A program made the position numbers and the translations under genes. Of a stretch of DNA of 61,924 nt, positions 33,646 through 41,991 are shown in pieces. The DNA is from Gemmatimonadota bacterium (lineage in GTDB: Bacteria > Gemmatimonadota > Gemmatimonadetes > Gemmatimonadales > Gemmatimonadaceae). Numbering within the stretch: position 1 is the first letter of the stretch; each line of letters starts with the position of its first letter. The stretch covers positions 1-61,924 of the forward strand of contig JADJRJ010000010.1 in the NCBI GenBank assembly GCA_016712265.1. Direction: 5' to 3'. The notes under the pieces were generated by a model that saw only the letters and a program-made list of their open reading frames with translations, made no database searches and had not been told where the DNA came from.

Positions 33646-33703
33646 GCAACTTTGTGTGCACAAGGCTCTTGCAATCTGAATCGTGTGTGCACATAGTTAG
33701 GTC
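33646..33703 (+). promoter_or_regulatory. promoter with two TGTGCACA sites
   Basis: The perfect palindrome TGTGCACA occurs at 33655-33662 and 33686-33693, centres 31 bp apart (about three helical turns). A TTGCAA at 33669 and CATAGT at 33692 with 17 bp between could be -35 and -10, so the second palindrome would overlap the -10. This looks like a repressor-controlled promoter for the short genes from 33704. Confidence 0.55.
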
Positions 33704-33934
33704 ATGACCAGCCCAAACACCCGCAGCGAGAACGAGACAGCCGAAGAGATTTTTGGGGGCTTTGAAGATCGCCGAGTGCTCCCGGAGTACTTCCACGCCG
33801 AAGAGCGCAAGAGCCTTGTCCTGCGCATCGGGAACGACCTGGTCGATCGCTTTGACTACCGCCTCGACCGCGCCTTCGATGTCGCTGAAGCGTGGGTCGC
33901 CCAGAACATCACCTTCCCCAACATCCCCGCCTGA
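33704..33934 (+). CDS. 76-aa hypothetical protein
   Basis: ATG 33704 follows the TGTGCACA promoter with little leader and a poor ribosome site. Product is acidic: ENETAEEIFGGFEDRRVLPE then VLRIGNDLVDRFDYRLDRAF. Lower-GC codon choice than its neighbours. Possible early regulator, without recognised motif. Confidence 0.55.
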   Translation: MTSPNTRSENETAEEIFGGFEDRRVLPEYFHAEERKSLVLRIGNDLVDRFDYRLDRAFDVAEAWVAQNITFPNIPA

Positions 33935-34015
33935 CCCGCTGATGAGACTCGGGGCGCCGAGTCGAAACCGCGAGAGCGGTCCGGGACGCACACCACCCCG
34001 AGAGGACACAGGACC

Positions 34016-34186
34016 ATGACCGAACGACAAGAGCAAGCTCGCATTGACGCAATCCTCGGGATCACCCCAGGCTGCGTGAAGGTGCTTTGGGGTAAGGTTG
34101 TCGAGCGCGGCGCCGGGTTGAACTTCAAGGTCCACGGCGAGCACACCGCTTACCAGGGCGTCATGGAGACAGTGCGCTCACTATGA
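34016..34186 (+). CDS. 56-aa hypothetical protein
   Basis: ATG 34016 preceded by AGGAC; the stop overlaps the next ATG (ATGA). Product: MTERQEQARIDAILGITPGC, then VLWGKVVERGAGLNFKVHGE and a short helix. Good composition and coupling. A small beta fold is likely; function unknown. Confidence 0.55.
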   Translation: MTERQEQARIDAILGITPGCVKVLWGKVVERGAGLNFKVHGEHTAYQGVMETVRSL

Positions 34187-34557
34187 CGGTTCCAGCGACA
34201 TGCGGCGTGTGTCGTCACATGTGCGTCGAGCGCATGGACGACGGCACGGACTACACGCACTGCGATGGACCTCGCTCGTGCGGTGCGACGCGCGCGGAGG
34301 AGGCGCCTCCGCCTTGGTGCTGGCTGCGCGCTCTGACCCCCGCCCGCCCAGGCCGCAAGCCAGGCCCCCAGGGAGCCCGCACGGCCCGGTTGGTCGTCAG
34401 GGTGACGCCTGCTGACCTCGAGGCCTACCAGGCCGCAGCGAGGAGCGCAGGCGTGTCTATGGGGGAGTGGGTGCGTGAGTCGCTGGCGTTCGCCCAGCTT
34501 GCCGCCGAGTCAGCGAGATACGTACCGGCTGCGGCCGAGAAGGAGCATGGAGGATGA
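34183..34557 (+). CDS. zinc-knuckle plus ribbon-helix-helix protein
   Basis: 124 aa. N-terminal Cys cluster (CGVCRHMC, YTHCDGPRSC, PPWCW), Arg/Pro linker, then ARLVVRVTPADLEAYQAAAR and SAGVSMGEWVRESL, the pattern of a ribbon-helix-helix DNA-binding domain (one strand, two helices). Probably a dimeric DNA-binding regulator with a metal-binding extension. A candidate ligand for the TGTGCACA sites upstream, by location only. Confidence 0.65.
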   Translation: MTVPATCGVCRHMCVERMDDGTDYTHCDGPRSCGATRAEEAPPPWCWLRALTPARPGRKPGPQGARTARLVVRVTPADLEAYQAAARSAGVSMGEWVRESLAFAQLAAESARYVPAAAEKEHGG

Positions 34558-35456
34558 GCAGGGTCGGTGCGGTAGACGAAGATCTTCTCGACGAGGAAGA
34601 AGAAGAAGAAGAAGAAGAAGAAGAAGAAGAGCAGCCCCAGAAGCTCTCGTTGGGCCGCCCCGTCCTTGGCGCTCTTGAGGCGTTCGAGCGTGAGTCGCTC
34701 CTCGCCGAGGAGGTGACGACGCCTGCCGGCTTGCTCTACGAGATCCGGCAGTTCCTCGGCGGCGCGCCCATCGCGTACGACCCGTGCAGCTGTCCCTGGT
34801 CGCCGACGCGCGCCACGAACGCGAACATGCTCACCCAGTACCGCGCGGCCCAGCTGAAGCTCTCGACCGAGGCGACACAGTCGATGCGCTACAAGCACAA
34901 CTTCCCAGGGAAGGTAACCTTCGGTGATGGCCTGCGGCGTCCCTTCCCGGACGAGGGCCTCACGTACGTTTTCCCCGGCTTCAAGGCCGGCAAGACCCAG
35001 CAGTGGCTCAAGAAGGTGCGCACCGAGTCGCTCAACCACCGGGCCCGCGCCCGCGGCGGTGAAGCCGCCAAGGTCGTGCAGCAGGGCAACGAGCTGCCGT
35101 TCGCGGGCGAGGTCATCATGGTGGTGAGCCTCGAGCATGCGGCGCGCCCTTGGTTCGACTACGTCTGGGCCGCCGACGCAGTGTGCTTCCTGCGCGAGCC
35201 GTTGTGGTTCGGCGGCGCCGAGGAGCGCAGCAAGGTCGGCACCGTGCTGGTCTACTACGGGTACCGGAAGGGGCGCTTCCGCCGGCACTTCGCAGGCGCT
35301 GGGCGCGTCATGCGTCGCGGCGACATCAAGTACAGCGGGCCGAAGAGCCTCGGGGCGTACGCACCCCCGCCTCCGGCCGAGGAGCGCCTCGTGAAGCCCG
35401 TGAAGCAGAAGACCGTGATCAGGCGCAAGAAGGCGCAGAAGGACCAGACACCATGA
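34554..35456 (+). CDS. degenerate Dam-like methyltransferase with poly-Glu head
   Basis: 300 aa. After DLLD and a run of about 13 Glu, residues 90-250 follow the phage N6-adenine methyltransferase layout: LTYVFPGFKAGKTQQWLKKV, ELPFAGEVIMVVSLEHAARP, WFDYVWAADAVCFLREPLWF-GG, VGTVLVYYGYRKGRFRRHFA. The catalytic NPP(Y/F) of that family is replaced by VFPGF, so methylation is unlikely. The C-terminus is Lys-rich. It may bind DNA or pair with the intact methylase at 41988. ATGA overlaps on both sides. Confidence 0.65.
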   Translation: MSRVGAVDEDLLDEEEEEEEEEEEEEQPQKLSLGRPVLGALEAFERESLLAEEVTTPAGLLYEIRQFLGGAPIAYDPCSCPWSPTRATNANMLTQYRAAQLKLSTEATQSMRYKHNFPGKVTFGDGLRRPFPDEGLTYVFPGFKAGKTQQWLKKVRTESLNHRARARGGEAAKVVQQGNELPFAGEVIMVVSLEHAARPWFDYVWAADAVCFLREPLWFGGAEERSKVGTVLVYYGYRKGRFRRHFAGAGRVMRRGDIKYSGPKSLGAYAPPPPAEERLVKPVKQKTVIRRKKAQKDQTP

Positions 35457-36551
35457 TCGTGCAGACCGGTGAGCCGCAGCTGCGGAAGCCTCTCAGCGAC
35501 ATCTTCCCGGAGTTCAACGGCGGCCCCAGCTCGCGCGGCAGCACGTACTGGCGCCGCGAGCTCCAGTGCGCACGCGAAGGGCTCCTCAGCAACGACCTCG
35601 GTTGGACGCCCTTGCAGCTGAGCGAGGCACTCGACATGGGGCTGCTCTGGCACTTGATGCTCGAGCGGTTCTACAAGGTGAGGCAGCGGGCGCAGCAGGC
35701 CATGGCGGGGCGCGCCGACACCCCGGCGCTGGGAGCTGCCATCGTGAACGCGCTGCAGCTCAACTGGATCGACCCCACAGCCTACTTCAGCGCGGGCGCT
35801 GAAGAGGCCACGCGCGCTGCGTTCTCGGTGCCGGACGCCCTCGAAGGGCCCCCCGACTACGACAACGACACCTGGCGCGGTCGGCTCGAGCGCATGCTCA
35901 AGAGCTACCTGGCGTTCAGCCGCGGGGACCAGTGGGAGATCCTGGCCGTCGAGCACGAGTTCCGCACCGATGCTGGGAACCCTCGGCAGGGCGTCACGTA
36001 CACGAGCCGCCTCGACCTCGTCGTGCGCGACTACGAGGTGCGCGCGGCGCCCGTGTTGCGCAGCGTCGAGCACAAGAGCTCGACCTTCGACGACCCCCAG
36101 ACGTTGAAGATGTTCACGCACGACCTCCAGACGGGGGCAGGTGTGGGTCATGGCGAACGCGCTCGAGACGCATTGGCCCGGTGAGTACTACGCGGGCGGC
36201 CTCGTGAACCTCACCACGAAGGGCGGCAAGGTTGAATGGAGCAAGGCGCAGCCGCGCAATCACCGCGTGGTCGTGGCGCCCCCGTGGGAGGGGCTGCTCG
36301 AGTGGCGCGAGTCGATGCTGCTCGCCCAGCAAGACCAGCAGCGGAATCCTGAGCGCGGCTGGCCGAAGAACTGGGCGGCCTGCAACCGCCCGTACGGGCT
36401 CTGCCCCTTCTTCGACGTGTGCAGCACGGACGTCTCGCGCGGCATGCTCGAGCAGGGGCGACCGTACACGGGACACGACTACGCCGCCGGGGCACCCGTG
36501 GGTCCGTTCTTCGAAAGGCAGAAAAAGCTGCAACTGTCCGTACTTCCGTGA
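35453..36551 (+). CDS. Cas4/RecB-like PD-(D/E)XK nuclease (frame break)
   Basis: About 365 aa if one extra G is removed from the GGGGG at 36133-36137. Before it: TYWRRELQCAREGLL, then VTYTSRLDLVVRDYEVR and LRSVEHKSSTFDD, the D...E-x-K core. After it, in the next frame: QVWVMANALETHWPGEYYAG (QxxxY-like helix) and CNRPYGLCPFFDVC, which with the early QCARE Cys would make a 4Fe-4S cluster as in Cas4 and AddB. Adjacent to Sak4-like and SSB-like genes, so likely an exonuclease in recombination or end processing. Confidence 0.75.
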
Positions 36552-36578
36552 CCACATACGATTGGTCGAAAAAATCTA

Positions 36579-36607
36579 TTGACCTCTCCACCGCGCTCCT
36601 GTAAGAA
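36579..36607 (+). promoter_or_regulatory. putative promoter of the recombination operon
   Basis: TTGACC (36579-36584), 17 bp, TAAGAA (36602-36607), in a 126-bp gap after the nuclease gene. AT content rises here compared with flanking genes. It would drive the short leader, the Sak4-like ATPase and the SSB-like gene. Confidence 0.5.
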
Positions 36608-36677
36608 CCTGATTCTCCGTTCGACACAACCGAACAAAACGCAACCTACGCCAACACGCCTAGGACGGAGTGACACC

Positions 36678-36728
36678 ATGAAGACCCTCGCCTGCCCGAC
36701 TCTCACCGGAGCACGACTCGAATGCTGA
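36678..36728 (+). CDS. 16-aa leader peptide
   Basis: ATG 36678 has a strong ribosome site (AGGACGGAG). It encodes MKTLACPTLTGARLEC and its TGA lies seven bases inside the next gene, so ribosomes ending here could re-start at ATG 36722, which itself has no good ribosome site. It is probably a translational coupling or attenuation leader. Confidence 0.5.
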   Translation: MKTLACPTLTGARLEC

Positions 36729-37450
36729 ACGCCCACATGCGGACCAACCAGGGCGTCGCCACGCGCCCCGTGCGTGCCTTCTTCACGGGGCCCTCGCGGT
36801 CGGGGAAGACTTCGACGGCGCTCTCCTTCCCGAACTCGTTGCTCGTCTCGGCAAAGGACGAGAACGGGGCTCGTGTGGCGGACAACCTCCCCTTCCACGT
36901 GAGCGTGGTCGAGTGCGGCGGCTTCCAGGCCGGCAAGAGCTCGAGCGGGCCAGCGCTCATGGACGTGGTGCGCTGGGCTTCTGCCGAGGCGCGTAACGGG
37001 ACGCTGCGACGCGCTGACGGCAGCCCTGTGGGCACGATCATCATCGACTCGCTGTCGCACTTCGAGTCGATGCTGATGTCCGAGCTGGTGGGGCAGGGCA
37101 AGATGGAGCAGCAGACCTGGGGTGTGCTGCTCGAGGCTTGGAAAGCCTTCCGCGCGGCGCTCTGGGCGCTCCCCGTGCACGTGGTCTTGACGTGTCTCGA
37201 TGAGGTGAAGCAGTCGAAAGACGGGCGCATCATCGGTCACACGAACGCGCTCAAGGGTCAGATCGGGGCGCTCCTCCCGAGCGAGTGCGACATCATCGCC
37301 TACACCGAGCAGGAGGCCGATGGGGTCTTCATGGCCTACATGTGCCGCCGAGGCATGTTCACAGGCGGCGGGCGCATCCCGGGGATGCCGAACGGTGCCT
37401 ATCAAAACTTCAACTTCGGGGCGCACATCGCCCCGTACCTGGGCGCCTAG
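36722..37450 (+). CDS. Sak4-like RecA-family ATPase
   Basis: 242 aa. Walker A GPSRSGKTSTALSFPN near residue 23, Walker B VGTIIIDSLSHFE near 105, then ALWALPVHVVLTCLDEVKQS and SECDIIAYTEQEADGVFMAY, the order seen in phage AAA_24/Sak4 single-strand annealing ATPases. It would act with the SSB-like protein and the nuclease in recombination-dependent replication. Length alone would also suit a packaging ATPase of a membrane virus, but neighbours and motifs favour recombination. Confidence 0.75.
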   Translation: MLNAHMRTNQGVATRPVRAFFTGPSRSGKTSTALSFPNSLLVSAKDENGARVADNLPFHVSVVECGGFQAGKSSSGPALMDVVRWASAEARNGTLRRADGSPVGTIIIDSLSHFESMLMSELVGQGKMEQQTWGVLLEAWKAFRAALWALPVHVVLTCLDEVKQSKDGRIIGHTNALKGQIGALLPSECDIIAYTEQEADGVFMAYMCRRGMFTGGGRIPGMPNGAYQNFNFGAHIAPYLGA

Positions 37451-37509
37451 CACCGCCCTTGTACTGAGCCACAACCAACCAGTCACACACGAAAGAGAGC
37501 CAGAAAACA

Positions 37510-38244
37510 ATGCCGCTTATCCAGATCCAGGGCGAAGAGAACGTCGCCATCAACGATGCGAAGCAGTACACCGGCAACGGCGGTGGGATGGTGCCCGAGG
37601 GCATCTACCAGATGCTGGTGACCGGGTTCGACATCAACCCGCCGAAGGAGGCCGGCAAGTACCCGTGGTCACGCCTCGAGGGGCAGGTCGTGGCCGTGCT
37701 CCAGCTCGCCGACCTGGCGAGCACGCCCCCGATGGGTCGCAGCGTGAGCGAGGTGCTCTCGCACAGCCCGAAGACCGTCGGCACGATGAAGGCCCTCGTC
37801 GAGGCAGCGGGCGTCCACTACGCGATCCAGCAGTACGCGGGCGGCGTCCAGGGCATCGCCTTCGACACGGACCACCTCGTGAACCGCATCATCGAGGTCA
37901 AGGTCATCCACCAGGCGGACGACCGCCCGGGCGCGAAGTACCCGATGCAGACCAGGCTCGTCGACTACCAGCCGCAGGGCACCTTCGCCCGCGCGGGTGG
38001 CGTCGTGCAGAGCGCGCGTCCGGGCGCTGTGGCCGGTGTGGTGGCGCAGCCCGTGGCCGCGCAGCCGTTCATCCCCGGGGGCTACGTCTCCCACGCGCCC
38101 CAGCAGGTCGCCCAGCCGGTGGCGCAGCCGGTGGCGCAGCCGATGCACCAGCCCGCCCACCAGCCGATTTCGGCCGGCTATGCCCAGCCGGGGCCGCAGG
38201 GCTACCAGGGGGCCGGAGCGACCCCGCCCGCGTACCAGCGCTGA
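37510..38244 (+). CDS. DUF669/SSB-like protein with disordered tail
   Basis: 244 aa. Residues 1-150: NGGGMVPEGIYQMLVTGFDI, VVAVLQLADLAST, VGTMKALVEAAGVHYAIQQY and RIIEVKVIHQADDRP, resembling the DUF669 phage proteins found beside Sak4-type ATPases. Residues 160-244 are a low-complexity tail rich in Gln, Pro, Ala and Val with repeats of VAQP. Likely single-strand DNA binding with a flexible partner-binding tail. Good AAGAGAG-type ribosome site. Confidence 0.65.
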   Translation: MPLIQIQGEENVAINDAKQYTGNGGGMVPEGIYQMLVTGFDINPPKEAGKYPWSRLEGQVVAVLQLADLASTPPMGRSVSEVLSHSPKTVGTMKALVEAAGVHYAIQQYAGGVQGIAFDTDHLVNRIIEVKVIHQADDRPGAKYPMQTRLVDYQPQGTFARAGGVVQSARPGAVAGVVAQPVAAQPFIPGGYVSHAPQQVAQPVAQPVAQPMHQPAHQPISAGYAQPGPQGYQGAGATPPAYQR

Positions 38245-38302
38245 GAGCGTACGGCTCTCGTGCCAGGTGCCTTGAGCCAACGACATCGTAGGATCGCCGA
38301 AC

Positions 38303-38324
38303 GGTCGCGCGGGATATCGCGACC
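38303..38324. repeat. short GC hairpin
   Basis: GGTCGCG (38303-38309) pairs with CGCGACC (38318-38324) around an 8-base loop. It sits 59 bp after the SSB-like stop and just upstream of the tRNA-like element. No U-run follows, so a terminator role is uncertain. Confidence 0.45.
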
Positions 38325-38328
38325 ACCC

Positions 38329-38408
38329 GGGTGCCTCATAGAAGGTTGACAGGCCCAGCCCCGCCGGGGGCGTTGCCAGCGCAGGTTCGAGCCCTGCGGC
38401 ACCCACCA
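38329..38408 (+). other. tRNA-like element (acceptor and T arm only)
   Basis: GGGTGCC (38329-38335) pairs with GGCACCC (38398-38404), followed by A and an encoded CCA; next to it is a perfect T arm, GCAGG, TTCGAGC, CCTGC (38381-38397). The 45 bases between do not fold into a proper D arm plus 7-base anticodon loop with T33, so it is not a standard tRNA. It could be a tRNA mimic, a decayed tRNA gene, or a host tRNA 3' end carried as an attachment site. Confidence 0.5.
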
Positions 38409-38438
38409 AGTTCATCTCTCACAACCACAGGAACCGCC

Positions 38439-41400
38439 ATGATCGACTGCGAGCACAACTTCCAACCGGGGCCGTACCCCGATGAGCCTCGGAGCTGCGT
38501 CTGGTGCGGCGAGATCGAAGGCGACGCTTTCGATGCGGCAGCTGCCGCGCGCGACTCACGTGAGGAACTTGAGGCGCTCGGACAGCTGCGGCTGCGCGAG
38601 GAGGAGGAGGGGCACATCAACCTCCTCACTGAGGAGGACCAGCAGGATCTGCGTGAGCTCGACTTGCAGTCGAGTCACTACACCAAAGCCCAACTACCGG
38701 TGTTCGCCCAGACACCACAGGGAGCCTTCGACTACGCGTACGACGCGCGCTCGGCGCACTGCTCGAGCTGTCAGCTGACGCCCACGGCGGACGGGCACTG
38801 CCCCGGGCGCGCGCCGCAGGCGCCCGAGAACTTCAACGGCCTGATGGTCGTGTGGGGCTTCCCGACGCAGCGCGCCATCCGCCTGGGGGACGCTTCGGGC
38901 GGCAACATGAGCATCTTGCAGCAGGCGTTGCGCCGGCACGGGATCGAGTACGAGGACGCGTACGTGACGCACGCGATCGCGTGCAACATCCCCCAGGAGA
39001 TGGACCGCAACGACATCCCGGCGAACGTCTTCGATAGCTGCCGCTACAAGCTGCTCACCGAGGTGCAGAACATCCAGCCGCGCGTCATTCTCGCGCTCGG
39101 CTCCGTGGCCTTCACTGCGGTGATGGGCGATCAGGTGATGAAGACGCGCCGCGAGGCGTACGACTGCCCGACGTGCAGCAACGAGCGCACCTGGCGCCTC
39201 TGGGGCTGCGCGAAGTGCAAGACGAGCTTCCGGCATCTACCCTGGACCGATGCGAAGGTGCAGCCCGAGGGCACGCCCTGGGACCACTTCTGTGGCTGCG
39301 TGAAGGAGGACGGCAGCCACGCCGTCGGCCCGAAGGGCAAGCCCTTGAACCCGCCCAAGTGGCAGAAGCACGTCGAGAAGTGCGGCGACTGCAACGGGCT
39401 CAAGACCAAGGAGGTGCAACTGCCCACTTTCAGCTGCGGGTACACGCTCACGGGCAAGGGTGGCATGGCCGGCGGCGCGTTCACCGTCGACCGCACGCCC
39501 CTCGGGCACCTCTACCCCGAGGACGCGCGCGCGAACACCTACTTCATCGGGACCTACGACCCGCACTCGCTCCACAACAAGGCGGCGACGGACGCGCAGA
39601 AGCAGATCCTCGGCCAGTTCCTGCTACCCGCGTTCGACGCCCACGTGGCCAAGGCCTCGAGGCTGCTCGCGGGACAGGCCCCGAAGTGGGATCTCCAGTG
39701 GTCGTCGACCAAGGACCCGTTGGTGTTGCGCGAGTTCATGACCGAGACAGCGTTCGCGCAGAGCGGCCCCGAGCTCTGGCTGGCTGGCGCGAAGCCGCTC
39801 GACTTCGACATCGAGACGGACAACAAGGACCCCATCCTCGTGACCGACATCCGTTGCGTGGGCATCCACCGCCGCGCGGACGGGCGCATCCTGGTGCTCG
39901 AGACGGCAGGCATGACCGTGGAGTCGAGCCTGGTCCAGGAGCTCAAGCACTACATGGGTCGCGGTGATCTGCGCTGGGCGGCCCAGAACGGCGTCTACGA
40001 CCTCCGGGTGCTGGAGCGCCTCTGGGGCATCCCTGTGCCCGAGACGTGGACCGAGGACTCCCTCGTGGCACACACGCTGCTGCTTTCGGACGCCCCGCAC
40101 GACCTCGGCCACATCGCCTTCCAGTTCACGGACGCTCCTCCCTGGAAGCCGCCCAAGAACAGCAACGGCTTCGGGCAGTTCGACTCCTCAGAGCAGCTCC
40201 ACCTCTACAACGCGCGCGACTGCCGCGCGACGGGGCTCGCCCTCGAGGCGATGAAGCCCGAGCTGGTGGCCGAGGGCATTGAGCACCTGCTCGACTTCGA
40301 CATGCGGAAGCAGCGCATCGCGCTCCGCATGGGCGCCTTCGGGGTGCCCGTGAACCGCCAGGTGATGCTGCAGCGCACGGCCGACCAGACCTTCATCGCC
40401 GAGAAGGCGCTGCGGGCGATGCGTGAGATCGTGGGCCTCGTGCCAGACGCGCTTGTGAGCGACGGGGCCATGAAGGATGCGAAGGCCGAGAAGCGCGACC
40501 CGCGCCTCTTCAACCCGAATAGCCAGCGCCAGCTGCAGTGGGCGCTCTACACGCGCCTCGGGCTAGCCCCGTTGAACCCGCAGGCACCCTCGGCCGACAA
40601 GGAGGCGCTCCTCCCGCACATGAAGGTTCCGTTCGTGCAGACGCTGATGCGCTATCGCGGGGCGGACAAGCTGCGCACCACCATCGGCAACATCCCCATC
40701 GGCCAGGACGGGCGCTTCCACCCCGAGTGGAAGCCCCAGGGCGCGGTCACGGGGCGCTGGTCATCCTCTCCCAACTTCCAGAACTGGCAGGGCGCCACGA
40801 AGACCATGGTCGAAGCGCCCGAAGGTCGCGTGTTCGTGGGCGCCGACTTCAGTCAGCTCGAGCTCCGCATCATCGCGGCGCTGGCCGGTGACGAGAAGAT
40901 GATCGACCTCTGCGCCAACGCGCAGGAGGATCGGAAGCTCGAGCCGGACTTCGACCCGCACAGCTACATCACGGCCATCAGCTTCGGGCAGGCGTTCACG
41001 AGTCTGTCGTTGAAGGACCCGAGCTGCACGGCGAAGAAGGATTACACGAAGACGTGCCTGTGCGAGACGTGCCGGCGCAAGACCTACCGCGACATCACGA
41101 AGCGGACCATCTACGCGCTCGCGTACGGCGGCGACGAACACACGGTGCTGGCCGGCATCTACAACGACGGCTACGACGGCCCGCCCATCACGCTGCAGAT
41201 GGTGCAGCGCACCGTCGAGGCTTACTTCGCTGGTTTCACGAAGGTGAAGCCCTGGCGTGAGGGGGTGCTCCGCGAGGCGAAGCGCACGGGTTACGTGCGC
41301 GAGATGATGGGTGGCCGCTACCGCTGCTTCCCGCTCGGTCAGGTGGACGACACCGTGGCCTACAACTACGGCGTGCAGGGCGCGGCCTCGGCTGTCGTGG

Positions 41401-41633
41401 ACACCTCGGTGATCACGCTAGACGAGCAGCTGCGCGCGCGGTACGACGGGCGCAACCAGATCTTCGCGACGGTGCACGATGCCGTCTACGTCGAGTGCGA
41501 CATCGCAGACGCGAAGGAGGTCTCAAACCTCGTCGAGGAGTGCCTCAGTTGTGAGGTGCGCTTCAACGGCGGTCCGTGGATGGCGCTTCCCGCCAGCGCG
41601 AACATCGCTCTCAACTGGAAGGACGCGGCGTGA
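38439..41633 (+). CDS. uracil-DNA-glycosylase/DNA polymerase A fusion
   Basis: 1064 aa from ATG 38439 (AGGAACC ribosome site). Residues about 75-340 resemble a family-4/5 UDG: HCSSCQLTP, LMVVWGFP, IEYEDAYVTHAIACNIPQE, VILALGSVAF and a late GTYDPHSLHN, but split by a Cys-rich insert (CPTCSNERTWRLWGCAKCK, CGDC). Residues 450-600 are a 3'-5' exonuclease (FDIETD, NGVYDLRVLER, YNARDC). The polymerase has motif A GADFSQLELR, motif B KRTIYALAYGG, motif C VHDAVYVEC, and a second zinc-like insert (CTAKKDYTKTCLCETC) between A and B. Replicative polymerase of the element. Confidence 0.9.
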   Translation: MIDCEHNFQPGPYPDEPRSCVWCGEIEGDAFDAAAAARDSREELEALGQLRLREEEEGHINLLTEEDQQDLRELDLQSSHYTKAQLPVFAQTPQGAFDYAYDARSAHCSSCQLTPTADGHCPGRAPQAPENFNGLMVVWGFPTQRAIRLGDASGGNMSILQQALRRHGIEYEDAYVTHAIACNIPQEMDRNDIPANVFDSCRYKLLTEVQNIQPRVILALGSVAFTAVMGDQVMKTRREAYDCPTCSNERTWRLWGCAKCKTSFRHLPWTDAKVQPEGTPWDHFCGCVKEDGSHAVGPKGKPLNPPKWQKHVEKCGDCNGLKTKEVQLPTFSCGYTLTGKGGMAGGAFTVDRTPLGHLYPEDARANTYFIGTYDPHSLHNKAATDAQKQILGQFLLPAFDAHVAKASRLLAGQAPKWDLQWSSTKDPLVLREFMTETAFAQSGPELWLAGAKPLDFDIETDNKDPILVTDIRCVGIHRRADGRILVLETAGMTVESSLVQELKHYMGRGDLRWAAQNGVYDLRVLERLWGIPVPETWTEDSLVAHTLLLSDAPHDLGHIAFQFTDAPPWKPPKNSNGFGQFDSSEQLHLYNARDCRATGLALEAMKPELVAEGIEHLLDFDMRKQRIALRMGAFGVPVNRQVMLQRTADQTFIAEKALRAMREIVGLVPDALVSDGAMKDAKAEKRDPRLFNPNSQRQLQWALYTRLGLAPLNPQAPSADKEALLPHMKVPFVQTLMRYRGADKLRTTIGNIPIGQDGRFHPEWKPQGAVTGRWSSSPNFQNWQGATKTMVEAPEGRVFVGADFSQLELRIIAALAGDEKMIDLCANAQEDRKLEPDFDPHSYITAISFGQAFTSLSLKDPSCTAKKDYTKTCLCETCRRKTYRDITKRTIYALAYGGDEHTVLAGIYNDGYDGPPITLQMVQRTVEAYFAGFTKVKPWREGVLREAKRTGYVREMMGGRYRCFPLGQVDDTVAYNYGVQGAASAVVDTSVITLDEQLRARYDGRNQIFATVHDAVYVECDIADAKEVSNLVEECLSCEVRFNGGPWMALPASANIALNWKDAA

Positions 41634-41707
41634 GCTGGCCAGAAGCCGTGACGGCGGTCGGGTGCGCGTGGGCGGTGGCGTTCATGTGGTGGGTGGTGCT
41701 GCGATGA
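41630..41707 (+). CDS. 25-aa single-helix peptide
   Basis: GTG 41630 overlaps the polymerase stop, and its own TGA overlaps the next ATG. Product VSWPEAVTAVGCAWAVAFMW then WVVLR: essentially one hydrophobic helix. The double coupling supports it; function unknown. Confidence 0.4.
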   Translation: MSWPEAVTAVGCAWAVAFMWWVVLR

Positions 41708-41991
41708 AGACCAAGATCGTCGAACGCCATGGAGAACGGTTCGTCGTTCTGGTGTTGGAGTGCGAAACGGACGAAACGGTGCGTGTCTTCCGTGTCGCAG
41801 AGGTTGTGGAGGTGTCCGGCACAGCGCAGCTGTGTGAGACATGCGCGAACTGCGTGCTGACGCTGAGAGACGGGTCCAGGGTGGTGGTGGATGACCATGT
41901 CTCTGACATGAGTCTCGGGTTGTGGGATGTGGAGTCGTGCTTTGGGCTTCCAGCACGCGCTGCTTGCGCGAATTGCGGTGTGCCGTGGTGA
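41704..41991 (+). CDS. small Cys-rich protein
   Basis: 95 aa. Beta-rich N-terminal half (IVERHGERFVVLVLECETDE, TVRVFRVAEVVEVSG), then LCETCANC, a beta hairpin (VLTLRDGSRVVVDDHV) and a final CANCGVPW. Two CxxC pairs suggest one zinc site. ATGA/GTGA coupled. No family recognised. Confidence 0.55.
   Translation: MKTKIVERHGERFVVLVLECETDETVRVFRVAEVVEVSGTAQLCETCANCVLTLRDGSRVVVDDHVSDMSLGLWDVESCFGLPARAACANCGVPW

Noticed and set aside
36722..37450. Sak4-like ATPase as the missing genome-packaging ATPase
   Set aside because: Size would fit, but motifs and neighbours (nuclease, DUF669/SSB-like) are those of recombination modules; kept only as an alternative.
38329..38408. A functional tRNA gene
   Set aside because: Acceptor and T arms fit, but I could not fold a D arm and a 7-base anticodon loop from the remaining 45 bases.
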